A stretch of DNA of 64,000 nt. Origin: Acidobacteriota bacterium. GTDB lineage: Bacteria > Acidobacteriota > Terriglobia > Bryobacterales > Bryobacteraceae. The position numbers were made by a program, and so were the translations under genes. This document shows positions 26,840 through 36,609 of the stretch, one piece after another. The stretch's first letter is position 1; every line of letters begins with the position of its first letter. A model generated the notes under the pieces. The model had not been told where the DNA came from and did not search any database. It saw only the letters and a list, made by a program, of their open reading frames with translations. Location of the stretch: contig JAFKEE010000021.1 in NCBI GenBank assembly GCA_017307505.1, forward strand, positions 303,706 to 367,705, in the 5' to 3' direction.

Positions 26840-27506
26840 CCTGCTTCCAGTAGCGCTCGATCACCTTCTCGACATACGCCTGGGTTTCGCGATAAGGCGG
26901 AACCCCGTTGTACCGCGCGACAGCGCCTGATCCGGCGTTGTAGGCGGCCAGCGCGCGGCGCACCGGGTTGGGGTCGTTCTCATACTTCAGCAGCAGTTCC
27001 CGCAGCAGGCGCGTGCCGGCGTCGATATTCTGTTCAACGTCGCGAGGATCGGCATTGAGCGACTGGGCGGTGCCGGGCATAAGCTGCATGACACCGATCG
27101 CCCCGGCGCGGGAAACGGCGTTGGTCTGATACGCGGATTCCGTCATCGCCAGGGCGTGGACGATGGCGGGCGGCAGGCCATAGCGCAGAGCAGCCTCGGT
27201 AACCAGTTTCTTCGGATCCATCTCTTTGAGCACAAGAGGCGCGGGTTGGTCAGGCTTGTCCGCGGACCTGTCCGCCGACTTGTCCGCCGAAGCTGCTTGC
27301 AGCGAAGGCGGAAGCTCTTCATGTTCCAGCTCCGCGATCAGATCCGCTTTCAACTCAATCCGGCCGTCGGTCGTTGTCAGGACATACCGGTCGTCCAGTT
27401 TCTCGATCCGCTGGGCACGAATCCGCGCGCCCGAATGGAGCACGGCGATCTCCGCCGCGGCGAGCGGCCATGTGGCGACAGCAAGAAAAAGAACAAAGCG
27501 CTTCAT
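26775..27506 (-). CDS. lytic transglycosylase (SLT domain)
   Basis: 243 aa. A signal peptide (MKRFVLFLAVATWPLAAA) is followed by a small N-terminal domain with a SADKSADRSADK linker. The C-terminal goose-lysozyme-like SLT domain has the catalytic glutamate in AMTESAY, then SRAGAIGVMQLMPGTAQSL and AAYNAGSGAVARYNGVPPY. It cleaves peptidoglycan to anhydro-muropeptides in the periplasm. Its start overlaps the end of the M14 peptidase gene by 4 nt, so the two are coupled. Its 3' end overlaps the convergent gene by 65 bp. Confidence 0.92.
   Translation of the reverse strand: MKRFVLFLAVATWPLAAAEIAVLHSGARIRAQRIEKLDDRYVLTTTDGRIELKADLIAELEHEELPPSLQAASADKSADRSADKPDQPAPLVLKEMDPKKLVTEAALRYGLPPAIVHALAMTESAYQTNAVSRAGAIGVMQLMPGTAQSLNADPRDVEQNIDAGTRLLRELLLKYENDPNPVRRALAAYNAGSGAVARYNGVPPYRETQAYVEKVIERYWKQVNAPTPVSLSVPGSAGQTPAR
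27255..27290. repeat. three 12-bp tandem repeats in the transglycosylase linker
   Basis: Three units of about 12 bp (cttgtccgcgga, cctgtccgccga, cttgtccgccga) encode SADK/SADR repeats in the linker between the two domains. Unit number could vary between strains. Confidence 0.7.
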
Positions 27507-30433
27507 TGCATCAGATCGTTGTAGTCGTCGTCACCGGCGGTCGGCGTCTCGGTCGAGCGGCCGTTACCGGCTGGGCGGCCCACTCCCAGGTTCTCAAAAT
27601 TCATCGCTGCGTTGAAGAGCAACATGAAGCTGCCCTGCGTCTGCTGCCGCCACATCGGGTTGATAGCAAACAGGACGTAATGGCCCTTGCCCTGGGGTAC
27701 GTCCACCAGGGCGGGCTTGCCCGCGAGTTCCCTGCCCCCGGCCAGCAGACCGGAGATCAGCAGTTCCTTCTCCTCGCCGAATTTGAGGATGGTGCGCGGA
27801 CGCTCGGCTGGGGCCGGCAGGTAGGGGCGCATGTTTTCCAGCATCTCCGCGCTCGGCTCGCCCGGCTTGGGCTCAGGAACCGGCGGCGACGGAGGACGGC
27901 CCTGGATGACGTCCGGATCGGTGACCCCGCCCCGGCCGCTGGGCCGATTCTGGCCGCTCACCCCGCCCGCCTGGCCGCCGCCTCCGCCCAAGCCGGCCGT
28001 GGCGCTGGCATTGAGAACGAGCTCCGAGCCCAGGTACACGGGCAGATGCTCGCTGTAGCCGTAGGCGATCGGGCTGCGCGCGTCGGCGATCGCGGAATCA
28101 AGCACGCTGCCCCGGACCTTCAGTTCCCGAGTCGGCTGGATGGTCACTCCGTCAATTAGGCCGTATGTAATCGGCAGCGATGCGTTGCCACCAATGGTGA
28201 TGAACAGGCCGCCCGCCTCGACGAAATCGCGAATGTGCTGGACCCCCTCCAACCCCAGTCCGCCGCGGATGTCATCCGTCTGGTCGGGCGACGTCCCGAA
28301 GTTCGGAGTCAGCGTGGAAGCCTTCCACGGCACCGGATCACCGCGCTTCGGCATGCCGTTGACAATGCGCTGGGCCGTGCCGCCCATAGGCCCCAGAATG
28401 ATGACGTCGAACTTCGAACGCAGGTCGGAAGTAGCGGCCACTGTGTGGTCGGAGATGTAGGTGTACGGTACACCCGTCGTGTCCATCGCCAGCCGGAACC
28501 AGCCTTCATTCTGGGTATTCAGCCAGTTGTGGACCAGCGCGATCCGCGGGGCGGCCAACGCATGCTGGGCTGTCTCCGGAGCGGCCTTCAAGGCAACAAT
28601 GTTCACGCCGAGTTCCGTCGCGGCCGTCTGCAGCCGCTGCTTCAAATCGGAAGGATTGCCGTCGGAGGGAATCAGGAACGACCCCGCCGCGAACTTCTGT
28701 CCCTCGGCCTCGAAGGACTCCTCAGCGGCGTTCATCTTCACGTCCTTGAGCCTGTAGCGCAGGGTGGCCAGGACGCGGTCCCCATTGTGGTTCACGGCGT
28801 ATACGGCGCCGTCCCCGGTCAGCTTCCCGTCGGGCTTGGCGGCGCCCGTCACCGGCGCCATGGGCGCTTTCAGCACGGCGACATCCGTGACCCGCGTGCT
28901 CTTTAGGTTCCGCAGGGCCTGGATCGTCCAGCCCGTGTCGTCATAGGGCGGCGTGTCATTGGCGTTGTAATATTGCCGGTCGAGCAGCATATCCGCCAGC
29001 CGGGAATAGGGCTGATCCATCCGGACGACATAAGATCCGGCGGCATTGCCCTGATAGGCCTGGGTCAAACGCTGCACTTCCACCCCGTGCATGGCGAGTT
29101 GATCGGCCAGTGAGGCGGCTTCGTTCGGCCGGACCGTTGCGTCGATGATGTAGGCAGCCGGACCCTCTGTGGTCGCCTTGGCCACGCTGCGCTGGCTCTT
29201 CAGCCAGAAGTTGCGCAGGAACGTTTCCTTGTTCGTGGCCGTGTAGTTCATCGCCAGCAGCAGCGCGGACTGCTGCATGTTCACGTTATTCCTTTGCGAC
29301 CACTTCACCTTGGGCAGCGGCGGATTTGGCCGGAACCAGGCGCGGGTGGTCTGGGCAGCAGGCACGGTCCGCTCGCGCGTGTCCGCGCCCCCGTTGCCGA
29401 AGGTCTCGTAGAACCGGCCGATCGAGTTGTGCCCGTGGGCGACTTCCATGAGGTAGTTAGCGGCCCATCCGTCGTAGAACCCGTGGGTCCAGACGCCCGG
29501 CACACCCCGCTTCGTCATTTCTTCGATCTCGTAGTAGGCAAGCTTCTGCCACTCATTGATGACGATGGGATCGAGCCAAGCGTTGTAAGGTCCCATGCCG
29601 GTGGACGTATAAAGAAACGGTACGGACTCGTGCAGATCGTGCAGAACCTGCGGGTGAAATTGCAGGAACGCCTTTGTTATGTTGCGGCTAAGGGCCAGGG
29701 AGAGCGCCATGCCGTCACGGTTGTTGTCGTGGGCAACATATTTGCCCCAATAGAGCAGGCTGGGGGCGGTTTTGCCCGGATTCTCCTTGCGCCAGCGGTA
29801 GAGGTCGACCATCTTCTCGCGGCCATCCACCTCCACCACCGGGGTCACAAGGATGATCGCGTTGTCGCGGATCTTCTGGATGAACGGCGTCTCCTCGACC
29901 GCCAGGCGGTAGACCAGCTCCATCGACATCTCCGGCGAGCCGGTCTCGGGCGAATGGATGGAGGCCGTGGCCCAGTAAAACGGAAGACCCTCGGCGATCA
30001 GCTTCTCTGCCTGGGCGGGGGTGGTCTTGCGCGGATCGGCCAGCGTAGCGGTGATCTGCTTCAGCCGGTCGAGGCGGGCCAGGTTGGCCTCGCTCGATAC
30101 CACAACGATCACCATCTCGCGATTCTCTTCGGTCTGGCCGAGGGAAAGGACCCGTACGCGCGGCGACGTCTTCTCCACCTCGCGCATGTAGCGGTAAATG
30201 TCTTTCGCGTAAGTGAGCTTGTTCTCCGCTCCGGCAATGTAGCCCAGGAACTTCTCCGGAGTCGGCACTTTGTCCGAGGCCGGCAGATGGTCCACCAGTT
30301 CCGTCAGGAACATCGGATCCGTCGTAAACTCGCGGATTTTCTTCGCGTAACCGTCGTCAAGCTTCTGGGTTTGGGCCAGCGCGAGGCTGGCGCCGAGGAA
30401 TAAGAGGGCCGCAGGACAAGTCACGCGAGACAT
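27503..30433 (-). CDS. M14 family zinc carboxypeptidase, secreted
   Basis: 976 aa from the ATG at 30433, which begins a clean signal peptide (RVTCPAALLFLGASLALAQ). The frame is open further upstream only because it mirrors the threonine synthase gene. The N-terminal M14 domain has TASIHSPETGSPEMSMELVY (zinc ligands H and E) and the later VLHDLHESVPF histidine. The C-terminal half is a glutamine-amidotransferase-like/ThuA-like region (HIRDFVEAGGLFITIGGNA) and a Gly/Pro-rich segment. These large M14 proteins are periplasmic or extracellular. Its stop overlaps the start of the lytic transglycosylase. Confidence 0.9.
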   Translation of the reverse strand: MSRVTCPAALLFLGASLALAQTQKLDDGYAKKIREFTTDPMFLTELVDHLPASDKVPTPEKFLGYIAGAENKLTYAKDIYRYMREVEKTSPRVRVLSLGQTEENREMVIVVVSSEANLARLDRLKQITATLADPRKTTPAQAEKLIAEGLPFYWATASIHSPETGSPEMSMELVYRLAVEETPFIQKIRDNAIILVTPVVEVDGREKMVDLYRWRKENPGKTAPSLLYWGKYVAHDNNRDGMALSLALSRNITKAFLQFHPQVLHDLHESVPFLYTSTGMGPYNAWLDPIVINEWQKLAYYEIEEMTKRGVPGVWTHGFYDGWAANYLMEVAHGHNSIGRFYETFGNGGADTRERTVPAAQTTRAWFRPNPPLPKVKWSQRNNVNMQQSALLLAMNYTATNKETFLRNFWLKSQRSVAKATTEGPAAYIIDATVRPNEAASLADQLAMHGVEVQRLTQAYQGNAAGSYVVRMDQPYSRLADMLLDRQYYNANDTPPYDDTGWTIQALRNLKSTRVTDVAVLKAPMAPVTGAAKPDGKLTGDGAVYAVNHNGDRVLATLRYRLKDVKMNAAEESFEAEGQKFAAGSFLIPSDGNPSDLKQRLQTAATELGVNIVALKAAPETAQHALAAPRIALVHNWLNTQNEGWFRLAMDTTGVPYTYISDHTVAATSDLRSKFDVIILGPMGGTAQRIVNGMPKRGDPVPWKASTLTPNFGTSPDQTDDIRGGLGLEGVQHIRDFVEAGGLFITIGGNASLPITYGLIDGVTIQPTRELKVRGSVLDSAIADARSPIAYGYSEHLPVYLGSELVLNASATAGLGGGGGQAGGVSGQNRPSGRGGVTDPDVIQGRPPSPPVPEPKPGEPSAEMLENMRPYLPAPAERPRTILKFGEEKELLISGLLAGGRELAGKPALVDVPQGKGHYVLFAINPMWRQQTQGSFMLLFNAAMNFENLGVGRPAGNGRSTETPTAGDDDYNDLMQ

Positions 30434-30454
30434 GTTTTCAGTATGCTGCAAGAG

Positions 30455-31681
30455 ATGACCACTCTCACACACCTGGAATGCAGCCTGTGCGGAAAAACCT
30501 ATCCGGCGAACCAGCCGCACAATCTCTGCGAGTGCGGCGGCCCGCTGCTGGTCCGCTACGACCTCGATGCCGCGCGCAATGGCTGGAGCCGGGAGTGGAT
30601 CGCCAGTGGTCCTTCGTCGATGTGGCGCTATGCGCCTGTTTTGCCCGTCTCGAAGCCAACCTCCATGATTTCGTTGGGGGAAGGCTGGACGCCGCTGATC
30701 CGGGCCCGGCATTACGGCGCGGCCATTGGAGCCCAAAACCTGTGGGTGAAGGACGAGGGGATCAACCCGACGGGCTCGTTCAAGGCACGCGGCCTGGCGT
30801 GCTGCATCTCGATGTGCCACGAATTGGGGATCAAAAAGGTAGCTCTCGGCTCGGCCGGCAACGCGGCCAGTGCGACCGCGGCCTATGCGGCGGCCGCCGG
30901 CATCGAAGCCCATATCTTCATGCCGAAGGATGTGCCGCAGTCCAACTACATCGAATGCAAGAGCTTCGGCGCCAAAGTGACGCTCGTGGACGGGCTGATC
31001 AGCGACTGCGGCCGCATCGTGGTCGAACGCAAAGAGGCCGAAGGCTGGTTTGAGATCAACACCCTGAAGGAGCCGTTCCGCATCGAGGGCAAGAAAACGA
31101 TGGGCTACGAGGTAGCCGAGCAGTTCCAGTGGAACCTGCCGGACGCCATCTTCTATCCCACGGGCGGTGGTGTCGGCCTCATCGGGATGTGGAAGGCCTT
31201 CGACGAGATGGAGGCCCTGGGCTGGATCGGGTCCAAGCGGCCCAAGATGATCGTCGTGCAGGCCGATGGCTGTGCGCCCGTGGTGCGCGCCTTCGAGCAG
31301 GGCGCCGAGCGCAGCACGTTCTGGGAGAACGCCATGACCGTCTCCAGCGGACTGCGAGTGCCCAAGCCGCTGGGCGATTTCCTGATCCTGCAGGCGGTTC
31401 GGGCCAGCAAGGGAACCTGCGTGGCGGTGAGCGATCGGGCGTCCCTGCTGGCTGGAGCGGAACTGGCCAGCCGGGAAGGCATCTTCGCGGCGCCGGAAGG
31501 AGCGGCCTGCTTTGCTGCCCTCGATCACCTGTTGAAGACTGGCTTCCTCAAGCCGGAAGAGAAGATCGTGGTCTACAACACCGGCGCCGGGTTGAAATAC
31601 CTGGAGGCGTACTCCACCCTGTTCCCGAGGACCTCCGAGAGCGAGAGCGACAAGTTGGGCGGCTTGATCACGCCGAGATAG
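30455..31681 (+). CDS. thrC: threonine synthase
   Basis: 408 aa from the ATG at 30455; an ATG at 30443 adds four residues. An N-terminal zinc-ribbon-like segment (LECSLCGKTYPANQPHNLC) precedes the PLP fold. The PLP lysine is K110 in NPTGSFKARGLACC, and the phosphate-binding loop follows at SAGNAASATAAYAA. It converts O-phosphohomoserine (made by the ThrB encoded at 22373) to threonine in the cytosol. Its start is only 9-21 bp from the start of the divergent M14 peptidase, leaving almost no room for separate promoters outside coding sequence. Confidence 0.93.
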   Translation: MTTLTHLECSLCGKTYPANQPHNLCECGGPLLVRYDLDAARNGWSREWIASGPSSMWRYAPVLPVSKPTSMISLGEGWTPLIRARHYGAAIGAQNLWVKDEGINPTGSFKARGLACCISMCHELGIKKVALGSAGNAASATAAYAAAAGIEAHIFMPKDVPQSNYIECKSFGAKVTLVDGLISDCGRIVVERKEAEGWFEINTLKEPFRIEGKKTMGYEVAEQFQWNLPDAIFYPTGGGVGLIGMWKAFDEMEALGWIGSKRPKMIVVQADGCAPVVRAFEQGAERSTFWENAMTVSSGLRVPKPLGDFLILQAVRASKGTCVAVSDRASLLAGAELASREGIFAAPEGAACFAALDHLLKTGFLKPEEKIVVYNTGAGLKYLEAYSTLFPRTSESESDKLGGLITPR

Positions 31682-32504
31682 CACGGTCGGAAGCGACTGG
31701 GGGCCCGGGCCGTGTCACCGATGCGACCGGGCCTCCTCAATCCGAGCCAGCAGGCGGCCCTCCAGCCCGGACCCGCTTCGAAGCCTGCATCTTCACCCCG
31801 CACAATGCCCGAGTCCATCGTCCACCGGCGCGACCATCGATCTTCAGAGTCAGCGTACGGCCGGCTTCTTTTCAAACAGTAGATTCCGTTTGGCCCAACA
31901 GGCAAATCGAGCAGCTTTCGTTCATCGCATACAATCTGCTTCGCTATACGCAATATCTTCTGAATTAGACTTTCTGTTTTCCTCCATCCAGCAATTTCGA
32001 GATATTCGGAGGTCTCAGATTTCCATCTCAACCCAGACCGTGGTAAATCACGGCCTTCCTCTTCCAATCAAACGGACTCGCCACACTTGTTCGTGCCGTC
32101 CACACCGTCCCACAGCCCCGCGGACCACGCACACAGCTTTCGTGCCGTGCACTCTGGTAACAACCCAACAGCCGATAGATAGCACCGAATTACTGTAAGC
32201 GCATACGATCACACAAAACCAGCGCACAGGGTCGCGCCATCGGGATGGAAGAAAAGCACCACTCCCGCAGTTCAATACAAAGAGACTGTTGAAATAAACA
32301 GCACAATATATTCCCTCCGCTCTCATATCACATCAGCACCATGGAAGAAGGCTCCAAAGCACTGGGTCTCCTGGAACACTCTCCGCGCAACTTGCCCCAT
32401 GTTTCGGGTCTTTCGACCCACTTCTCCTGATTACGAATCGATTCACGCCCCAAACTGCAATTGGACCAGCGATTGCATACGTTGCTCGGCCATAGGAGCC
32501 GTGA
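31682..32504. other. 820-bp gap before the cytochrome operon
   Basis: No gene supported. A minus-strand open frame at 31573-32067 has no recognisable domain and mirrors thrC at one end. The middle (31880-32330) is richer in A and T than the flanks, in keeping with a promoter region for the plus-strand respiratory operon. An imperfect hairpin with GGCCCGG/CCGGGCC arms lies just after thrC (about 31702-31733) and could terminate it. Confidence 0.4.
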
Positions 32505-32954
32505 ATGAAAGAGGCTGCCCATCTCATCCGGGTTGCGGCGCTGTTCGTGACCGCACTGCTCGTCTTTCTCCTGGTCCGGCAAAAAGTGATGCCCGCGACC
32601 TTCGGCCAGTACGGCCACTTCCGAGGCTCGGCCCTGGAAGAGATCCGGGCCCGGCCCATCGCCTTCGCCGGCAGACCCACCTGCGAGATGTGCCATGACG
32701 ACCAACTCAAGGTTTTGAAGACCTCCAAGCATGCCAACATCGGCTGCGAAGCCTGCCACGGCCCCCAGGCCAAACACGCCGATGACACAGCAGCGGCCAA
32801 GCCAATCCTGCCCGACACAAAACTCCTCTGCGCACGCTGCCATGAGGCAAACGCGGCCAAGCCTCCCAAGTTTCCACAGGTTCTCTCCAAGGACCATTCC
32901 GGCGGCGAAGCCTGCAACAGCTGCCACCAGCCGCACAGCCCGAAGATCGGCTAA
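32505..32954 (+). CDS. tetraheme c-type cytochrome
   Basis: 149 aa. An N-terminal helix (VAALFVTALLVFLLV) serves as signal or membrane anchor. Four heme-attachment sites follow: CEMCH, CEACH, CARCH and CNSCH. The spacing and the GPQAKH/PHSP segments resemble small multiheme cytochromes that serve Nrf/Dms/Qrc-type complexes. It is the first gene of an operon with the Fe-S and NrfD proteins (12-nt gaps) and would carry electrons on the periplasmic face. Confidence 0.93.
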   Translation: MKEAAHLIRVAALFVTALLVFLLVRQKVMPATFGQYGHFRGSALEEIRARPIAFAGRPTCEMCHDDQLKVLKTSKHANIGCEACHGPQAKHADDTAAAKPILPDTKLLCARCHEANAAKPPKFPQVLSKDHSGGEACNSCHQPHSPKIG

Positions 32955-32966
32955 GGAGACGAATTC

Positions 32967-33704
32967 ATGGAAGTCACCCGCAGACATCTTCTCCTCCTTC
33001 TCACCCCAGCCGCCGCGGCATTTCTCGACCACCGGAATGGCGTCTCGGCCGCCGCCCCCGAATCCAAATACAAACTGGCCGACCACTATTGGGGCATGAT
33101 CGTCGACATCGCGAAGTGCATCGGCTGTGGAAACTGCGTCCGCGCCTGCTCCCAGGAAAATGCCGTGCCCAGCGGGTACTTCCGCACCTGGGTGGAACGC
33201 TACAGTGTCCCCGATTATCCGGAAGAGCATCCCATCGTGGAATCACCCAACGGCGGGATGGAGGGCTTCCCGAACACCGAGCACAAGAACACCAAGAATT
33301 TCTTCGTTCCGAAGCTCTGCAACCACTGCGAGCACTCGCCCTGCGTGCAGGTCTGCCCGGTCGGCGCCACGTTTGAAACGCCAGACGGACTGGTGCTGGT
33401 CGACAAGACCTACTGCCTGGGCTGCCGCTACTGTGTGCAGGCCTGCCCCTACGGCTGCCGCTACATCGATCCGCACAAAGAGGTGGTGGACAAATGCACG
33501 CTCTGCTACCACCGCATCAGCCAGGGCCTCACCACGGCGTGCTGCGAGACCTGTCCGACCGGAGCCAGGCTGCTCGTCGATCTCAAGAATCCCAAAGACC
33601 CCGTGCATGAGATTCTGCGCACCAACGCCGTTCAGGTGTTGAAGCCGCATATGGCTACGGGCTCGAAGGTCTACTACAAGTCTTTGGACCAATCGGTGCG
33701 TTAG
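32967..33704 (+). CDS. four-cluster ferredoxin-like Fe-S protein (NrfC/HybA type)
   Basis: 245 aa. A twin-arginine-like signal (TRRHLLLLLTPAAAA) predicts export of the folded protein by Tat. Four [4Fe-4S] cysteine sets are visible: CIGCGNCVRAC; CNHCEHSPCVQVCP; CLGCRYCVQACP; and CTLCYH with CCETCP. This is the electron-transfer subunit of molybdopterin oxidoreductase-like complexes, docking on NrfD. It is preceded by a GGAGACG site and sits in the middle of the operon. The usual large catalytic subunit is absent from the neighbourhood. Confidence 0.93.
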   Translation: MEVTRRHLLLLLTPAAAAFLDHRNGVSAAAPESKYKLADHYWGMIVDIAKCIGCGNCVRACSQENAVPSGYFRTWVERYSVPDYPEEHPIVESPNGGMEGFPNTEHKNTKNFFVPKLCNHCEHSPCVQVCPVGATFETPDGLVLVDKTYCLGCRYCVQACPYGCRYIDPHKEVVDKCTLCYHRISQGLTTACCETCPTGARLLVDLKNPKDPVHEILRTNAVQVLKPHMATGSKVYYKSLDQSVR

Positions 33705-33716
33705 GGGAGGACCAAC

Positions 33717-34907
33717 ATGCACGGCGTGGAAGGGTTCATGTATCCGAACGAGGTGGAGCTGCAGTGGAGCATTCTCATTGTGCTCTACCCCTTCATCACC
33801 GGCCTGGTGGCCGGCGCGTTCATTCTCGCCTCGCTGGAGCGCGTCTTTCGCGTGGAGGCCGTGAAGCCGACATATCGTCTCGCACTGCTCACCGCGTTTG
33901 GCTTCATGCTGGTGGCGCCGCTGCCGCTGCAACTGCACCTGGGCCATCCGGAGCGCTCCTACGAAATGTTCACCACCCCACACAAGACCTCCGCGATGGC
34001 CATGTTCGGCTTCGTCTACATGTGGTACCTGGCAGTGGTCCTGTTCCTGGAGATCTGGCTCGACTACCGCAAAGACATTGTCCTGCTCGCGCAATCCGCT
34101 ACGGGCCTGAAGCGCTGGATCTACCGCCTGCTCACGCTCGGCTCTTACAACGTCAGTGACAAGTCGCTCGCCATCGACGAGCGCGCCGGCTACATCATCA
34201 CCGTCATAGGCATCCCTTCAGCCTTCCTGCTACACGGCTACGTCGGCTTCATCTTTGGCTCGGTGAAAGCGAACCCGTGGTGGTCCACGCCACTCATGCC
34301 CATCGTCTTCCTCTTCTCCGCCATGGTCTCCGGCATCGCTCTGGTCATGCTGATGTACATGGCGGCCGTGAAGATCCGCAAACAGCAGATCGATATGCGC
34401 TGCCTGGACACCATCGCCCGCTACCTGTTCTATACGTTCGTCATCGACTTCTCGCTGGAAATGCTCGACCTGATCCATCGCATGTACGAATCCGGCGAAT
34501 CCTTCCAGAGCCTCGATTTCATGGTCCACACGAGGCTCTTCTTTTCGCAGGTGCTGCTGCAGATCATTGCCGGCACCTGCGTCCCCCTGGCCCTGCTCGC
34601 CGCCAACCAGGTCTATCGCTTCAGTGACGCCACGCGCCGCCTCATGTACGGTGCTGCCGGCGGCCTGACGCTGATCGGCATCTTCGCCATGCGCTGGAAC
34701 GTCGTCATCGGCGGACAACTGTTCTCCAAGAGTTTTCTCGGCTACACCACCTACAAACTGGAGTTCGCGACCCGCGAAGGACTCCTGCCCGCGGTCTTCC
34801 TAATGATTCTTCCGTTCGTCATCATCTGGGGGTTGATCACGTTATTGCCCCCCTGGTCGGCCACGCATGCCCGAGTAGTGGGAGGACAGCATGGAGGAGT
34901 CTCATGA
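33717..34907 (+). CDS. nrfD: NrfD/PsrC-family membrane subunit
   Basis: 396 aa with GGGAGGA before the ATG. About nine transmembrane helices, with FITGLVAGAFILASLERVF and LPLQLHLGHPERSYEMFTTP being typical NrfD segments. NrfD-family proteins exchange electrons between the quinone pool and the periplasmic Fe-S subunit. The operon order cytochrome c, Fe-S, NrfD fits a quinone:cytochrome electron-transfer module. Its last 17 bp overlap the next membrane-protein gene. The symbol is used at family level; nitrite reductase itself is not encoded here. Confidence 0.88.
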   Translation: MHGVEGFMYPNEVELQWSILIVLYPFITGLVAGAFILASLERVFRVEAVKPTYRLALLTAFGFMLVAPLPLQLHLGHPERSYEMFTTPHKTSAMAMFGFVYMWYLAVVLFLEIWLDYRKDIVLLAQSATGLKRWIYRLLTLGSYNVSDKSLAIDERAGYIITVIGIPSAFLLHGYVGFIFGSVKANPWWSTPLMPIVFLFSAMVSGIALVMLMYMAAVKIRKQQIDMRCLDTIARYLFYTFVIDFSLEMLDLIHRMYESGESFQSLDFMVHTRLFFSQVLLQIIAGTCVPLALLAANQVYRFSDATRRLMYGAAGGLTLIGIFAMRWNVVIGGQLFSKSFLGYTTYKLEFATREGLLPAVFLMILPFVIIWGLITLLPPWSATHARVVGGQHGGVS

Positions 34908-36597
34908 CACGATCCTGGTCCGGCTGGAGCACCTGAGCCGGACCGTTTCGGAACTTCAGTCTCGCGTAGCGTCTCTGGAGCACGCCACGCTGCCGCAACC
35001 AGCCCGGCTGGAGCCGCCGCCGGATCGTGTGGAGGCGGACGAAGTCAATGCCCTGACCACGGGCGGAACCGTGCTCGATGCGGCGCCCAATCTCATGCCC
35101 CTCTTCGGCTGGGCCGTGATGGGTATCGCCGGCGCCTATCTCCTGCGCACGTTCACCGAATCAGGCGGCATCGCAGGCGCGGCGGCGGCCGCGGCGGGCA
35201 TTCTGTATGCCGCGTGGTGGCTCTACCTGGCCGCGCGGCGTGCTAGTGAACGGCCCATCTACAGCACAGTCCACGCCCTGACAGCGGCACTGATCCTGGT
35301 CCCGATGCTGTGGGAGATGACCATCCGCTTCCACCTGATCTCCGCTCCGAGCGCCTCCGCCGTCGTCGTCGGCTTTGCCTTCCTCGGCCTGGCCATCGGC
35401 TGGAAGCAGAACGTCACCGCCATCGGCTGGATCGTCACTCCGGCTGCGCTGCTCACCGCCTGCGCCCTCTTCCGCGAAACGCACGATGCGCCCCTCTGGA
35501 CGGTGACTCTGCTGGTCGTCGCCGCCGCCGTCGAAATGTCAGCCTTCCGCGATCACTGGCTCGGACTGCGCTGGATCGCCGCCATCGCCGCCGATCTCTC
35601 CGTCATCGCCCTGGCTGAACTGGCCACCCGCGCGGCAGCCGGCAGCGAATTCCTGGCCCCCATCCGGCCCGGCACCGTCGCCGGTGCGCAGATTGCCCTG
35701 CTCACCATCTATCTCGCCGGTACCGTGGGCCGCACCATTTTCCGCGGCCTCAACATCACCTGGTTTGAAATCGGCCAGGCCGCCATCGCTTTCGCTATCT
35801 CCATGGGCGGAGCCCTGCGCTTCTCCGGCTCCACGCCAGTCGGCACCCTCAGCGTGGGCCTCTTCTGCCTGCTCGCAGGAGCAGCGTGCTACGTCGTGTC
35901 TTTCGCCTTCCTCAACAAGGAGCACAAGCGCGACCGCAACTTCCACACCTACTCCACCTTCGGGGCCCTCCTGATTCCCACGGGCTGCGCCGTTCTCCTC
36001 AGCGGAGCCGCACTGGTCGCCGCCTGGTCTCTCCTGGCGGTCCTGCTCATGCTGGCCGGCCTTCACGGCGACCGCGACACGTTGCGGATCCACGCCGCCC
36101 TGTACCTCCTCCTCGGAGTCTGGCACTCCAGCCTGATGCCGGAGGCGACCTCGAGAATCATTCGCGTCAGTGGCGGACTCGCCGCGAACGTTCCCGCCGA
36201 GTATCTCCTCGCGCTGGCGGGCGCCGCCTCCTGTTATGCGGTTTTGATCTTCGCAGGCAAACAACGCCACTGGACCGATGCGGTGGAACACGTGGTGATG
36301 GCGGCCCTGGTCGTGTGGGGCACAGCCGGCTTGGCCGCTGCCTGGACCTGCCGCTATCTCTCGCCGGCGGCGCCCATCCGCACGGCTATGCTGACCGCCC
36401 TGGCCATTGCGGCCGCCTGGGTGGGAGCTAAATGGAGCCGTGCCGAAATCACCCGGCTCGCTTACCCGCTGCTCGGCCTGGCCGGCATCAAACTGATCGC
36501 CGAGGACCTCCAACAGGGCCAGTCCCTGCTGCTCGTCCTTTCCCTGATCTTCTGCGGCTCCGGCCTGATCCTGCTGCCGCGGCTGATGCGCCGGTAG
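34891..36597 (+). CDS. DUF2339-like multi-pass membrane protein
   Basis: 568 aa with GGGAGG upstream, overlapping the end of nrfD by 17 bp, so part of that operon. A short coiled coil (LEHLSRTVSELQSRVASLEH) and a Pro-rich linker are followed by some 14-16 hydrophobic helices. This layout matches the DUF2339 protein at 4447-7188, but without its conserved GG-LLNKLG block, so the family link is by architecture only. Its role in the respiratory operon is unknown. Confidence 0.7.
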   Translation: MEESHDTILVRLEHLSRTVSELQSRVASLEHATLPQPARLEPPPDRVEADEVNALTTGGTVLDAAPNLMPLFGWAVMGIAGAYLLRTFTESGGIAGAAAAAAGILYAAWWLYLAARRASERPIYSTVHALTAALILVPMLWEMTIRFHLISAPSASAVVVGFAFLGLAIGWKQNVTAIGWIVTPAALLTACALFRETHDAPLWTVTLLVVAAAVEMSAFRDHWLGLRWIAAIAADLSVIALAELATRAAAGSEFLAPIRPGTVAGAQIALLTIYLAGTVGRTIFRGLNITWFEIGQAAIAFAISMGGALRFSGSTPVGTLSVGLFCLLAGAACYVVSFAFLNKEHKRDRNFHTYSTFGALLIPTGCAVLLSGAALVAAWSLLAVLLMLAGLHGDRDTLRIHAALYLLLGVWHSSLMPEATSRIIRVSGGLAANVPAEYLLALAGAASCYAVLIFAGKQRHWTDAVEHVVMAALVVWGTAGLAAAWTCRYLSPAAPIRTAMLTALAIAAAWVGAKWSRAEITRLAYPLLGLAGIKLIAEDLQQGQSLLLVLSLIFCGSGLILLPRLMRR

Positions 36598-36609
36598 GCT
36601 CGCGAAGAC

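Noticed and set aside
30434..31684. N-terminal extension of the M14 peptidase (1393 aa in total)
   Set aside because: The extension is antisense to thrC, has no peptidase-like sequence, and a proper signal peptide starts at 30433.
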